A stretch of DNA of 64,000 nt from Luteibacter sp. Sphag1AF (GTDB taxonomy: Bacteria > Pseudomonadota > Gammaproteobacteria > Xanthomonadales > Rhodanobacteraceae): contig NZ_JACHYH010000007.1 of NCBI RefSeq assembly GCF_014192715.1, positions 124,001-188,000 of the forward strand, in the 5' to 3' direction. The position numbers were made by a program, and so were the translations under genes. The notes beneath the pieces are model-generated. The model worked only from the letters and a program-made list of their open reading frames with translations. It searched no databases and was not told the DNA's origin. Below, in pieces: positions 7,862-17,240 of this stretch; the stretch's first letter is position 1, and every line of letters begins with the position of its first letter.

Positions 7862-9352
7862 TTAAGCGCTGCGCTTGCGTAGCTTGCTGTGCGAGTAGCC
7901 GTAGCCGAAGTAGATGGCCTGGCCGATGACGATCCAGCCCATCATCAGGCGCCAGTGTTCTTCAAAGGCCTGCCAGAACAGGTAAATGCAGGCCAGGGCG
8001 CCAGCGATGCAGATCGGCCACACGAACGGCACGCGGAAGCTGCGCTTCAGGTCCGGGCGGGTGTAACGCAGGATCAGCACGCCGATGCACACGGTGGCAA
8101 AGGCCAGCAGCGTACCCATGGAGACCAGCTCGCCCAGCACGCTGACGGGGAAGAGACCAGCCATGGCCGCGGCAGCCACGCCCACAAGGACCGTGCCGAT
8201 GTGCGGCGTGCGGAACTTCGGATGCACCTTGCCCATGGCGCCGGGCAGCAGGCCGTCTTTTGCCATCGAGAAAAAGATGCGCGGAAGACCCATCAGCATG
8301 ACGAGAATCACCGAGCTCAGGCCCGTGATGGCGCCCAGAACCACGATGGCCTTCAGCCACGAGAGCTGCGGATACAGACCCAGCGCGGTGGCAACCGGCT
8401 CCGGTGTATTCAGCATGCGGAACGGAGCGATGCCGGTAAGCACCAGCGCCACGGCGATATAGAGCACCGTGCACACTGCCAGCGAGCCCAGAATGCCGAT
8501 CGGCATGTCGCGCTGCGGGTTCTTCGCTTCGCCGGCGGCCGTGGAGACCGCATCGAAACCGACGTAAGAGAAGAAGACGATGGTGGCAGCGCGGAAGATG
8601 CCGCTCCAGCCGAACGTGCCTTCACCCTCATTGGGCGGAATGAACGGGTGCCAGTTGGCCGGGTTGATCATCTGGATGGCGAACGCCAGGAACAGCAGGA
8701 TCACGGTGACCTTGATGGCCACGATGATCGAGTTGACGAAGGCCGACTGGGTGATGCCCACGTAGCAAAGGCCGCTGAGCGCCGCGATGATCACGACGGC
8801 CGGCAGGTTGATGATGGTGCCGGTGGCCTGGATGTGGCCTTCCACGAACTTGAACGGTGCAGATGCCAGTTCCATTGGCAGCGACAGGTTGGTGCCTGCC
8901 ATATGACCGACCATGCCGAGCATTTCGTTGAAGTATCCGGACCAGCCTGCCGCCACGGTGGCGGCTGCGAACAGGTACTCCAGCACGAGGTTCCAGCCGA
9001 CGAACCAGGCGACGAATTCACCCAGGGTGGCGTAGGAGTAGGAGTAGGCGCTGCCCGAGACCGGGAGCATGGCCGCGAACTCGGCGTAACAAAGGCCGGC
9101 CAGTGCGCAGGCGAAGCCCGCGATGATGAAGCTGATGACAAGCGCCGGGCCAGCATGCAGGGCAGCAGCCTGACCGGTGATGACGAAAATACCGGCACCG
9201 ATGACGGCACCAATACCCAGCATGATCAGGTGCCGCGCGGTAAGAACCCGTTTGAGTTCGCCGCCACCATGTGCGCCCGTCTCGATGTGTTCGCCAGCAT
9301 CGACGTGCGGCGCAGCCTCAATGGGATGCGTCGCGAATAGGTTTTTCAGCAT
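7862..9352 (-). CDS. APC-family cationic amino acid permease (copy 2)
   Basis: A 496-residue paralog of the adjacent permease. It shows the same TM1 signature (GIGAVIGAGIFVITG), the FAAMLPVSGSAYSYSYATLGE block, FFSYVGFDAVSTAAGEAKNPQ and FRVPFVWPICIAGAL. The N-terminal tail of about 35 residues is hydrophilic and differs from copy 1. A strong GGGGGAG Shine-Dalgarno precedes the ATG at 9352. The pair arose by tandem duplication and both copies keep all visible signatures, so both are probably active, perhaps with different substrates or expression. Twelve or so membrane segments are predicted by eye. Confidence 0.9.
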   Translation of the reverse strand: MLKNLFATHPIEAAPHVDAGEHIETGAHGGGELKRVLTARHLIMLGIGAVIGAGIFVITGQAAALHAGPALVISFIIAGFACALAGLCYAEFAAMLPVSGSAYSYSYATLGEFVAWFVGWNLVLEYLFAAATVAAGWSGYFNEMLGMVGHMAGTNLSLPMELASAPFKFVEGHIQATGTIINLPAVVIIAALSGLCYVGITQSAFVNSIIVAIKVTVILLFLAFAIQMINPANWHPFIPPNEGEGTFGWSGIFRAATIVFFSYVGFDAVSTAAGEAKNPQRDMPIGILGSLAVCTVLYIAVALVLTGIAPFRMLNTPEPVATALGLYPQLSWLKAIVVLGAITGLSSVILVMLMGLPRIFFSMAKDGLLPGAMGKVHPKFRTPHIGTVLVGVAAAAMAGLFPVSVLGELVSMGTLLAFATVCIGVLILRYTRPDLKRSFRVPFVWPICIAGALACIYLFWQAFEEHWRLMMGWIVIGQAIYFGYGYSHSKLRKRSA

Positions 9353-9569
9353 GTTACTCCCCCGTAGCGGTGGTGTTGCCTTTTCTTATTCAGACCGTAA
9401 CGCACGCCACGGCCGGGTTGCCCTTGCCCGGAGGCGTTGACAGGGCACCATAGCCCAGCGGGGCGCGACGGTACAAGCTGCAATGCGAGCAAGGACAAGG
9501 GCTGCAGGCATGCAGATGAGACCGCCGACCATGACTTGCGGCGGTTGCGAAATGTCAGGAGTTCACTCA

Positions 9570-10538
9570 TCAGAAAACCATGTTGATGGCGGCCTGCGGA
9601 CTGACGTAGCTGGCCGTGTTGCGGCCGGCTATGTTGAACTGCACGCCGGCAATGACGCCGACGGTGGAACTGATGTTGTATTCCACGGCCGGGGCGAGAC
9701 TGAAGTCCGACTGGAACGGCGAACGGCTGCTGAAGGCGGGCGTGCCGTCTGCCAGCGCGTTGCCGTGGAGGGTGGAGCGACCCACGCGGTTCCATGCCGC
9801 CTCCATCACAAGTACCCATCGGGAATCGACGCTGTATTCGGCGGCCACTGTGGCGCCGAACGTGTGCCCGGGGCGCACCGATCCGCGGAAATCCTGGTGC
9901 GTGCCGTACACGCTGGTGCCCACGAGATTGACCCGTGCAGGCACCGGACTCCAGGTGACCTGCGCACGCCAGCGCAGCGGGCGGCCGTTCGGCATCCACA
10001 CGATCTGCTGGCCGAGCAGCGAGAGCGTGGTGCGATGCGCGCCGCTGCCCGAGCCGTTGAGCGGGTTGGTGTCGAGGCGGTGATAGGAGCCGGTGGGCAG
10101 GCGTTGCGCCACGGCAACGGCAAACGCAGGGCGCGTGCCATCTTCGTTGGGCGCCTGCAACAGATAGCTGAAGCGCAGGTTGGTATCGCCCATGCGAATG
10201 CCGGCGGTGTGCTTCTGGTTGGCATACGCATGCACTCCGCTGAGAGTGAGCTGGCCCGTCAGACGCTCGGTGATGCCATAGCTGACGGGGACTGCAACCT
10301 GCCACTGACGTGTGGATGAGTCGGTATGGAAACGGTTGCCGTCGTTATCGTACAGACCGCTGGTTTTGGTATGTATGAGATATGGCTCAACGTTCAGCGT
10401 GCCCACCGGCAGGGCATTGGGGTTGGGCGTGATGAGCGGGCCGGTGAAGTTCACATCCGCAAGCGAATGTTCCGTTGCGGTGGCCGTCAGGGGCAAAGCG
10501 GCCAGAAGAAGGGCAGACAGATACTTCGTTGGATACAT
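9570..10538 (-). CDS. putative outer-membrane beta-barrel protein, function unknown
   Basis: A 322-residue protein starting MYPTKYLSALLLAALPLTATATEH, a typical Sec signal peptide ending near residue 21. The rest alternates hydrophobic and polar residues in short aromatic-rich strands and ends in INMVF; a terminal phenylalanine is the outer-membrane insertion signal. Segments such as QWQVAVPVSYGITERLTGQ and GVIAGVQFNIAGRNTASYVS look like barrel strands. It resembles the loosely defined outer-membrane transporter group related to phenol-degradation MetA proteins, but I cannot assign a substrate. The 217-base gap to the permease upstream holds no gene. It is divergent from the NUDIX gene. Confidence 0.72.
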   Translation of the reverse strand: MYPTKYLSALLLAALPLTATATEHSLADVNFTGPLITPNPNALPVGTLNVEPYLIHTKTSGLYDNDGNRFHTDSSTRQWQVAVPVSYGITERLTGQLTLSGVHAYANQKHTAGIRMGDTNLRFSYLLQAPNEDGTRPAFAVAVAQRLPTGSYHRLDTNPLNGSGSGAHRTTLSLLGQQIVWMPNGRPLRWRAQVTWSPVPARVNLVGTSVYGTHQDFRGSVRPGHTFGATVAAEYSVDSRWVLVMEAAWNRVGRSTLHGNALADGTPAFSSRSPFQSDFSLAPAVEYNISSTVGVIAGVQFNIAGRNTASYVSPQAAINMVF

Positions 10539-10630
10539 CGACGTTTCCCTACGTATGCAGCAGCGCTGCGAAAGTGGGTGTGCTTCGTGCACATGAGTCG
10601 ATGCTAGTTAGCGGAGGTCGTGTCGGGATA

Positions 10631-10644
10631 TCAGACTAGTCTGA
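10631..10644. promoter_or_regulatory. perfect 14-base palindrome between divergent genes, candidate operator
   Basis: TCAGACTAGTCTGA reads identically on both strands. It lies 50 bases before the NUDIX gene and 93 bases before the beta-barrel gene on the other side. The form is typical of TetR-family operators. No TetR gene adjoins it, so the regulator would act from elsewhere. Confidence 0.5.
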
Positions 10645-10693
10645 ATTTCCATGCGAAAATTGCGATGCTTCCCACTCGAGGTGCCCTGGAATC

Positions 10694-11263
10694 ATGCAAC
10701 CGTTGTCTGATATTCGCTGTGCGCTTGCCGACTATGCTGCCCGTTGGCCCGCAGAACCGGACGTTTCGCTGTTTCTCGGGATGCTGGACAGCGGCGTTGA
10801 GGTTTTTCGCAGAGAACATCTTGCGGGCCATTTCACGGCGTCTGCGTGGCTGGTCAGTGCCGATGGCAACCGGGTGTTGCTGACGCATCACCGGAAGCTC
10901 GGTCGCTGGCTTCAGCTGGGTGGCCACGCTGACGGTGATGTGGATCTGCCTCGCGTGGCGTTGCGCGAGGGTCAGGAGGAATCAGGCATTGACGCGCTCC
11001 GTGTCGAGCAGGCGATCTTCGATGTGGATCGCCACGGCATTCCGGCGCGCGGCCAGGAGCCTGAGCACTGGCACTACGACGTCCGCTATGTAGTGCACGC
11101 TGACGACGAGGCCTTTGTGGTCGGGCACGAGTCGCTGGATCTGGCGTGGCGCAACATCGACGAGCTGATTGCCGACGCATCCACCGACGCGTCGCTGAAG
11201 CGCATGGCGCACAAGTGGCGCCAGCGCCAGACCGCTATGCGTAGCGCGGCGGCACCGGGCTGA
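10694..11263 (+). CDS. NUDIX hydrolase
   Basis: A 189-residue NUDIX protein. The box is [23 protein letters not shown] without its first glycine; compared with the canonical GX5EX7REUXEEXGU, the REGQEESGI half is intact, but the first glutamate position is occupied by valine. Catalytic glutamates of the RExxEE segment are present. Some NUDIX subfamilies have this form, so it may well be active on a nucleoside diphosphate derivative, but the substrate is unknown. Its last 29 bases overlap the end of the convergent 3-hydroxyanthranilate dioxygenase gene. Confidence 0.85.
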   Translation: MQPLSDIRCALADYAARWPAEPDVSLFLGMLDSGVEVFRREHLAGHFTASAWLVSADGNRVLLTHHRKLGRWLQLGGHADGDVDLPRVALREGQEESGIDALRVEQAIFDVDRHGIPARGQEPEHWHYDVRYVVHADDEAFVVGHESLDLAWRNIDELIADASTDASLKRMAHKWRQRQTAMRSAAAPG

Positions 11264-11756
11264 CCGCGCCGCACTCCTTGCAGGTGCGGGCATCGGCTGA
11301 TCGGTAGAAGCGGTCGAACACAGGCGGAAAGTCGGTCTCGATGCTGCCGAGCGTGAAATATTCTTCGAACAGAAGATGGTTGCACTCGTGGCAGAACCAC
11401 AGCAGGCCGTCGCGTTCGCCTGCCATGCGGCGGCGTTCGATCACCAGGCCGATGGAGTCGGGCATCCGTTGTGGCGAATGCGGAACGCGCGCGGGCAGGT
11501 AGAACAGTTCGCCCGCGCGGATCGGAATGTCCTTCGGCTGCCCGTCGTCCTGCACCTTGAGGACCATCTCGCCTTCTATCTGATAGAAGAACTCCGGACC
11601 TTCATCGTAGTGATAGTCGGTGCGTGCATTCGGGCCGGCCACGATCATCACGATGAAGTCGCCGTCCACAATGCACTTGTTGCCGACAGGGGGCTTCAGC
11701 AGGGCGCGGTGATCGTCGATCCAGCGCTTCAGGTCGATGGGGGGCATCAGGCTCAT
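11235..11756 (-). CDS. 3-hydroxyanthranilate 3,4-dioxygenase
   Basis: A 173-residue cupin that opens the ring of 3-hydroxyanthranilate in the kynurenine route from tryptophan to quinolinate and NAD. Catalytic iron ligands are H49, E55 ([12 protein letters not shown]) and H93 (VPHSPQRMP). A second, rubredoxin-like iron site is formed by C122-x2-C125 and C159-x2-C162, as in bacterial dimeric enzymes. I chose ATG 11756 ([12 protein letters not shown]); the longer frame upstream has no homology. Other kynurenine-pathway genes are not in the window. It converges on the NUDIX gene and diverges from the flavoenzyme gene. Confidence 0.95.
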   Translation of the reverse strand: MSLMPPIDLKRWIDDHRALLKPPVGNKCIVDGDFIVMIVAGPNARTDYHYDEGPEFFYQIEGEMVLKVQDDGQPKDIPIRAGELFYLPARVPHSPQRMPDSIGLVIERRRMAGERDGLLWFCHECNHLLFEEYFTLGSIETDFPPVFDRFYRSADARTCKECGAVSPVPPRYA

Positions 11757-11829
11757 GGGTAAACGATACCTCAACGGCGTGTCGCGGCGCACCGGAGGAT
11801 GTCGCGCGGCAGTTGCCGGGCGCGGGCGG

Positions 11830-13152
11830 GTGACGTACAAGCATGAGTCCGCCCGTCGCCCCGGATATGCACCGTTGAACCACTCCTGGTATGCCGCCAA
11901 GTCACCCGAGCCGGCGCGTCACGCGCCGCTGACCGGGCGCGCGGATGCCTCCACGGTGATCGTTGGCGGCGGTTTTGCCGGGCTGAACACGGCGCTTGGC
12001 CTGCTCGCACGCGGCGAACGCGACATCATATTGCTGGAGGCCGAGCAGATCGGCTTCGGTGCGTCGGGTCGTAACGGTGGGTTCGTGTTCGCGGGTTACT
12101 CGCTGGGCGAGCAGGCGTTGCTCGACAAGGTTGGTGTGGACAGGGCGCGGGACCTCTACGGCCGCACGGTCGCCGCCGTCAACCTGATTCGCGAGCGCAT
12201 TGCCCGCCTGGACATTGCATGCGACGTGGTGGATGGCGGCGTGATCTGGGCCAACTGGTTCCGCGACCCGGCGGTGCTGCGGCGCAGGCAGCAGTTGCTT
12301 GCCGAAACCTACGACACGCACTGGCAATGGATTCCGGCGGGCGCCATGCACGAGTTCGTGCACAGTCCGCGCTACCACGATGGCCTGTATGAACGGAACG
12401 CGTTCCACATCGATCCGCTGATGTATGCGCGCGGCCTTGCTCAGGCTGCGGCGCGCGCGGGCGCCACGATTCACGAGCACTCACCCGCTGTTCGGCTGGC
12501 GCGCGATGGCGAGGGCTGGATCGTGTTCACGGCACACGGCGAAGTGCGGGCGCGCAACGTGGTCCTGGCGGCGGGTGGGTATCTGGCCGGGCTGGATCGT
12601 CGCGTGGATCGTGCCGTGCTGCCTGTGGCCACTTACGTGATGGTGACCGAACCACTGGGTGATCGCCTGAAAGAGCATCTGCGCACGCAGGCGGCGATCT
12701 ACGACACGCGCTTCGCGTTTGATTACTACCGCCCGTTGCCTGACACGCGCCTGCTATGGGGCGGACGAATTTCCATTCGCGATCGCTCGCCCCGCTCAGT
12801 GCAGCGCTTGCTCAAGCGCGACATGGCGAAAGTATTTCCCGCATTTGCCGATGCGCGCGTCGATCACGCATGGTCGGGATTGATGAGTTACGCGCGCCAC
12901 GAGATGCCGCAGGTTGGGCGTCGCGCGCCGGGGCTCTGGTATGCACAGGCCTTCGGCGGTCACGGGGTGGCGCCCACGTGTGCGGCAGGCGAAGCGTTGG
13001 CGGACGCCATAGTGGGCGGGGATGAACGATGCGTCGCATATGCGGACTTTGGTCTGGTTTCCGCACATCGGCCGGTGGGTTATCTCGCGGCGCAAGCCAG
13101 CTATTATAGTGCGCAGCTGGGTGACTGGTTCAAACGACGACTGGAAGGTTAG
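11830..13152 (+). CDS. FAD-dependent amino acid/amine oxidoreductase (DAO family, PuuB-like)
   Basis: A flavoprotein of about 440 residues. The Rossmann motif [16 protein letters not shown] sits near residue 40, followed by [18 protein letters not shown], the hallmark of the PuuB/OrdL group (gamma-glutamylputrescine oxidase and relatives). The C-terminal part has [16 protein letters not shown], the second flavin-contact region. Homologs start shortly before a [10 protein letters not shown]-like segment, so I favour GTG 11830 over the ATGs at 11737 and 11755; this start is not certain. It lies 74 bases from the divergent dioxygenase start. The stop is three bases before csaA, so the two probably share a transcript. 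The substrate is unknown. Confidence 0.82.
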   Translation: MTYKHESARRPGYAPLNHSWYAAKSPEPARHAPLTGRADASTVIVGGGFAGLNTALGLLARGERDIILLEAEQIGFGASGRNGGFVFAGYSLGEQALLDKVGVDRARDLYGRTVAAVNLIRERIARLDIACDVVDGGVIWANWFRDPAVLRRRQQLLAETYDTHWQWIPAGAMHEFVHSPRYHDGLYERNAFHIDPLMYARGLAQAAARAGATIHEHSPAVRLARDGEGWIVFTAHGEVRARNVVLAAGGYLAGLDRRVDRAVLPVATYVMVTEPLGDRLKEHLRTQAAIYDTRFAFDYYRPLPDTRLLWGGRISIRDRSPRSVQRLLKRDMAKVFPAFADARVDHAWSGLMSYARHEMPQVGRRAPGLWYAQAFGGHGVAPTCAAGEALADAIVGGDERCVAYADFGLVSAHRPVGYLAAQASYYSAQLGDWFKRRLEG

Positions 13153-13154
13153 GC

Positions 13155-13490
13155 ATGACGCAGGAAATCAGCTGGGCGGATTTTGAAAAGGTGGCGCTGG
13201 TGGCCGGAACGGTGGTTCGCGTCGAGACGTTTCCTGAGGCGCGCAAGCCTGCGTACAAAGTGTGGGTCGATTTCGGCCCGCATGGCGAGCGCAAGACCAG
13301 TGCGCAGATTGCGGGCATCTATCAGCCTGACGATCTCGTTGGCCGGCAGATCGTGGGCGTCATCAATTTCCCGGAGAAGCAGATCGGCCCGTTCCTTTCG
13401 CAGTTTCTGCTGACGGGGTTTCATACGGACGAAGGCGTGGTCGTGACCACGACGGAGCGCCCGGTACCCAACGGCACCCGTCTGGCCTGA
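13155..13490 (+). CDS. csaA: CsaA-like tRNA-binding protein
   Basis: A 111-residue protein made of a single EMAP/tRNA-binding OB fold. The family pattern is visible in [37 protein letters not shown] and [20 protein letters not shown]-like positions around residue 65-85. CsaA has been described as a secretion chaperone in Bacillus and binds tRNA-like structures. The ATG is two bases after the preceding stop codon, so it depends on translation of the flavoenzyme gene. A bidirectional terminator follows. Confidence 0.88.
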   Translation: MTQEISWADFEKVALVAGTVVRVETFPEARKPAYKVWVDFGPHGERKTSAQIAGIYQPDDLVGRQIVGVINFPEKQIGPFLSQFLLTGFHTDEGVVVTTTERPVPNGTRLA

Positions 13491-13510
13491 GCCTGCGAAA
13501 AGGCGGGCAC

Positions 13511-13543
13511 AAAAAAGGGAGGCGGTTTGCACCGCCTCCCTTT
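13511..13543. terminator. bidirectional terminator between csaA and fadA
   Basis: A 12-base perfect stem (AAAGGGAGGCGG at 13514-13525, CCGCCTCCCTTT at 13532-13543) with A and T runs on the two sides, placed between convergent genes. The minus-strand T run (from AAAAAA at 13511) is the stronger one. Confidence 0.9.
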
Positions 13544-13565
13544 CTGCTTTCAACAGCACTGCAAC

Positions 13566-14774
13566 TCAGAGTGCTTCAAACACGCCTGCCGCACCCATGC
13601 CGGTACCGATGCACATGGTGACCATGCCGTACTTCTGCTTGCGACGGCGCATGCCGTGGATCAGCGTGGCGGCGCGGATGGCACCCGTGGCGCCCAGCGG
13701 GTGGCCGAGGGCGATGGCGCCGCCCAGCGGGTTGACCTTGGCCGGGTCCAGGCCAAGGTCGCGGATCACTGCCAGGGCCTGGGCGGCGAAGGCTTCATTC
13801 AGTTCGATCCAGTCGAGCTGGTCCTGCGTGATGCCGGTCTGCCTGAGTGCCTTGGGAATGGCTTCCTTCGGGCCGATACCCATGATTTCCGGGGCGACGC
13901 CAGCCACCGAGAAGCCAACGAAGCGTGCCAGCGGGGTCAGGCCGTAATCCTTGATGGCCTTCTCGCTGGCCAGCAGCAGGGCACCTGCGCCGTCGGACAT
14001 CTGCGAGGAGTTGCCTGCCGTGACCGAGCCACCGAACTGGCCGTTGCGGAACACCGGGCGTAGCTTGGACAGCACGTCAATGCTGGTGTCCTTGCGCGGA
14101 CCTTCGTCGATCTCGATGATGCGGCGATCTTCGCGAACGCTGTGATTGCGGATGTCCGGATAGCGATCATCCAGCTGGAACGGCGTGATTTCGTCCTTGA
14201 AGTCGCCGTTGGCGATGGCCGCCAGCGCGCGCTGATGGCTTTGCAGGGCGAACTGGTCCTGATCCTCGCGGCTGATCTTCCACTGCTTGGCGACGTTCTC
14301 GGCCGTGATGCCCATGCCGAAGGCGATGGCGCGGTTTTCGTCGTTCTCGAAGATGGCCGGGTTCATGGCCACCTTGTGGCCCATCATCGGCACCATGCTC
14401 ATGCTTTCGGTGCCGCCAGCGAGCATCAGGTCTGCTTCGCCCAGGCGGATGCGGTCAGCGGCCATGCCGATGGCCTGCACGCCGGAGGAGCAGAAGCGGT
14501 TGACGGTGACGCCGGGCACGCTCTGCGGCAGGCCGGCCAGCAGCACGCCGATGCGCGCCACGTTCATGCCTTGCTCGGCCTCGGGCATCGCGCAGCCGAT
14601 GATGGCGTCGGCGATGATCGACGGGTCGATGCCCGGTGCCTGTTCGATGACCGCACGAATGACGTGGGCCAGAAGATCGTCCGGACGGGTGTTGCGGAAT
14701 ACGCCGCGGGGCGCCTTGCCAACCGGGGTGCGGGTGGCGGCGACGATGTAGGCGTCTTGCACTTGCTTGCTCAT
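13566..14774 (-). CDS. fadA: acetyl-CoA C-acyltransferase (3-ketoacyl-CoA thiolase)
   Basis: A 402-residue thiolase catalysing the last step of fatty acid beta-oxidation. The nucleophilic cysteine C95 lies in VNRFCSSGVQAIGMAAD. The histidine of GGAIALGHPLGATG and the second cysteine, C388 in MVTMCIGTGMGAAGVFEAL, complete the active site. It follows the bifunctional fadN-type gene in the same direction with a 53-base gap, forming the usual thiolase-plus-multifunctional-enzyme pair. Confidence 0.95.
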   Translation of the reverse strand: MSKQVQDAYIVAATRTPVGKAPRGVFRNTRPDDLLAHVIRAVIEQAPGIDPSIIADAIIGCAMPEAEQGMNVARIGVLLAGLPQSVPGVTVNRFCSSGVQAIGMAADRIRLGEADLMLAGGTESMSMVPMMGHKVAMNPAIFENDENRAIAFGMGITAENVAKQWKISREDQDQFALQSHQRALAAIANGDFKDEITPFQLDDRYPDIRNHSVREDRRIIEIDEGPRKDTSIDVLSKLRPVFRNGQFGGSVTAGNSSQMSDGAGALLLASEKAIKDYGLTPLARFVGFSVAGVAPEIMGIGPKEAIPKALRQTGITQDQLDWIELNEAFAAQALAVIRDLGLDPAKVNPLGGAIALGHPLGATGAIRAATLIHGMRRRKQKYGMVTMCIGTGMGAAGVFEAL

Positions 14775-14827
14775 GGGTATGTCCTGTCAGAAGGGAAGTC
14801 GTTCGGAGGAGGCATGCGCGATGCGCA

Positions 14828-17197
14828 TCAGTTCCGGAGCGGCTTTCCTGTCGTCATGGTGTGCGCGATGCGGGCCTGGGTCTTTTCGGTCTGGGCCAGA
14901 TCCACGAAATGGCGGCGCTCAAGTGCGAGGAACCATGCCTCGTCCACCTGCGAACCACGCTCAATGCGGCCACCCGACAGCGTGTCGGCGATGCGGCTGG
15001 CGATCTCGATGTCGTGCGGCGAAGCGAAATAGCCTTCCGCCAGGTTGGCCAGCGATGCCTTGAACGTGGCCGTGCTGACGTCGCCCGCCACCGGGATGGC
15101 ACGCGCGGGCAGCGGCGGACGGTAGCCGGATTCGGCGAGCGCGCCGGCCTGCTGTTTGGCGACGTAAAGCAGCTCGTACGCGTTGAACACGACCACGTCG
15201 TCCTCGCGCAGCAGGCCCATCTGCTTTGCTTCCAGCGCACTGGCCGAGACCTTGGCCATGGCGATGGTTTCAAAGATCTTCTTCAGGTATTCGAACGGGT
15301 CTTCCGGATTGGCCTTCGCGGCACGCACCGCGAACTCCTTCAGGCCGCCGCCAGCAGGCAGCAGGCCCACGCCGGCTTCCACGAGGCCGATGTAGCTTTC
15401 CAGTGCGGCCACCGTGCGTGCCGAGTGCATCTGGAATTCACAGCCGCCGCCCAGCGCCAGGCCGCGGATGGCCGCAACCACGGGCACCAGCGAGTACTTG
15501 ATGCGCATGCTGGTGGCCTGGAAGTTGGCGACCATCGCTTCAAACTGAGCGAGCTTGCCGCTTTGCAGAAGACCCAGCGCACCCTTAAGGTCGGCACCGG
15601 CAGAGAACGGCTCGGCCGTCTGCCACAGCACCACGCCCTTGAACTGCTTTTCGGCTTCGTCGATGGCGCGCTGCACGCCGTCCAGCACGAAGTCGTTGAC
15701 CGTGTTCATCTTGGTCTTGAACGAGATCACGCCGATGTCGTCGCCGTGCGTCCACAGGCGCACGCCTTCGTTTTCCCACGCCGTGGTGCCCTGATTGAAG
15801 GTTTCACCCAGGACCGGGTCCGGGAACAGCTGGCGCTTGTAGACCGGGTGGCTGGAGCGCGGCTTGTTGGAAGCGGCGCTGGCCGACCAGGAGCCGTCGG
15901 CGGCGTGCACACCCTTGCGACCGTCCGTGACCCAGGCGGGCAGGGGCGCATTGCTCATGGTCTTGCCGGCGGCGATGTCTTCGGCGATCCAGCCAGCAAT
16001 CTGCTGCCAGCCAGCGGCCTGCCAGGTTTCAAAGGGGCCGAGCTTCCAGCCGTAACCCCAGCGGATGGCGAAGTCGACATCGCGCGCGGTTTCAGCGATG
16101 TCGGCCAGATGGAAGGCGCTGTAGTGGAAGAGGTCGCGGAAGACGGCCCAGAGGAACTGAGCCTGCGGATCGGACGACGCGCGCAGCTTCGCAAACTTTT
16201 CTGCCGGGTCCCGGATGGCCAGGATGGCAGCCACTTCGTCGGACGCCTTCTGCTCGGACGGACGATAGTCCTGCGTGGCCAGATCAAGAACGACGATGTC
16301 CTTGCCCGCCTTGCGATAGAAGCCTGCGCCGGTTTTCTGGCCCAGCGCACCCTTCTCGATGAGGCCCGAAAGCCACACCGGCGCCTTGAAATACTGGTGC
16401 CACGGATCATCGGGCAGCGTGTCGCCCATCGTCTTGATGACGTGCGCCATGGTGTCCAGGCCCACGACGTCCGCCGTGCGGTACGTGGCGCTCTTCGGGC
16501 GGCCGAGGGCCGGGCCGGTCAGCGCGTCTACGGTGTCGAAGCCCAGGCCGAATTGTTCGGTGTGGTACATGGTCGACAGGATCGAGAACACACCGATGCG
16601 GTTGCCGATGAAGTTCGGCGTGTCCTTCGCATACACCACGCCCTTGCCAAGCGTGGTGGTGAGGAACGCTTCCAGGCCATCGAGCACCGGGCGCTCGGTC
16701 AGGCGGGTGGGGATCAGTTCCACCAGGTGCATGTAGCGCGGCGGGTTGAAGAAATGCACGCCGGTAAAGCGATGGCGCATTTCTTCCGGCAGCGCTTCGG
16801 CCAGCGCGTTGATCGACAGGCCCGAGGTATTGCTGGCCAGCACGGCGGTCGGCGACACGTGGCCGGCGATCTTGCGGTACAGGTCCAGCTTCCAGTCCAT
16901 GCGTTCGGCAATGGCCTCGATGATGAGGTCCACGTCCTTCAGCTGGTCGAGGTCATCTTCGTAGTTCGCCGGAATGATCGCGGCGGCCAGGCCTTTCTCG
17001 GCCAGCGGAGCCGGCGACAGCTTCTTGAGGTTGTCGATGGCCTTCAGCGCGATGCCGCTCTTCGGGCCTTCCTTTGCAGGGAGGTCGAAAAGCACGGTTT
17101 CCACGTTGGCATTGGTCAGGTGCGCGGCAATCTGCGCGCCCATGACGCCGGCGCCGAGTACTGCGGCCTTGCGAATGCGTAACGGTGTTGCGGTCAT
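14828..17197 (-). CDS. fadN: 3-hydroxyacyl-CoA dehydrogenase / enoyl-CoA hydratase, FadN type
   Basis: A 789-residue bifunctional beta-oxidation enzyme. The dehydrogenase comes first, with NAD-binding AAVLGAGVMGAQIAAHLTNA at about residue 10 and ASNTSGLSINALAE near 125. The crotonase domain comes last, with oxyanion loop RGLALGGGCEFQMHS and GLVEAGVGLLPAGGG. This order is the reverse of E. coli FadB/FadJ and matches Bacillus FadN, including the length. I chose ATG 17197 (MTATPLRIRK); sequence upstream is not conserved in character. It lies between the TetR regulator and fadA in one apparent operon. Confidence 0.94.
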   Translation of the reverse strand: MTATPLRIRKAAVLGAGVMGAQIAAHLTNANVETVLFDLPAKEGPKSGIALKAIDNLKKLSPAPLAEKGLAAAIIPANYEDDLDQLKDVDLIIEAIAERMDWKLDLYRKIAGHVSPTAVLASNTSGLSINALAEALPEEMRHRFTGVHFFNPPRYMHLVELIPTRLTERPVLDGLEAFLTTTLGKGVVYAKDTPNFIGNRIGVFSILSTMYHTEQFGLGFDTVDALTGPALGRPKSATYRTADVVGLDTMAHVIKTMGDTLPDDPWHQYFKAPVWLSGLIEKGALGQKTGAGFYRKAGKDIVVLDLATQDYRPSEQKASDEVAAILAIRDPAEKFAKLRASSDPQAQFLWAVFRDLFHYSAFHLADIAETARDVDFAIRWGYGWKLGPFETWQAAGWQQIAGWIAEDIAAGKTMSNAPLPAWVTDGRKGVHAADGSWSASAASNKPRSSHPVYKRQLFPDPVLGETFNQGTTAWENEGVRLWTHGDDIGVISFKTKMNTVNDFVLDGVQRAIDEAEKQFKGVVLWQTAEPFSAGADLKGALGLLQSGKLAQFEAMVANFQATSMRIKYSLVPVVAAIRGLALGGGCEFQMHSARTVAALESYIGLVEAGVGLLPAGGGLKEFAVRAAKANPEDPFEYLKKIFETIAMAKVSASALEAKQMGLLREDDVVVFNAYELLYVAKQQAGALAESGYRPPLPARAIPVAGDVSTATFKASLANLAEGYFASPHDIEIASRIADTLSGGRIERGSQVDEAWFLALERRHFVDLAQTEKTQARIAHTMTTGKPLRN

Positions 17198-17240
17198 GGT
17201 GATCTCCGGTGATGCAGACACTTGGCGAGGAAGTCCGCGG

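Noticed and set aside
14861-17182. Very long plus-strand reading frame opposite fadN
   Set aside because: A shadow frame caused by GC-rich codons. It lacks family motifs, while the minus strand gives a complete FadN.
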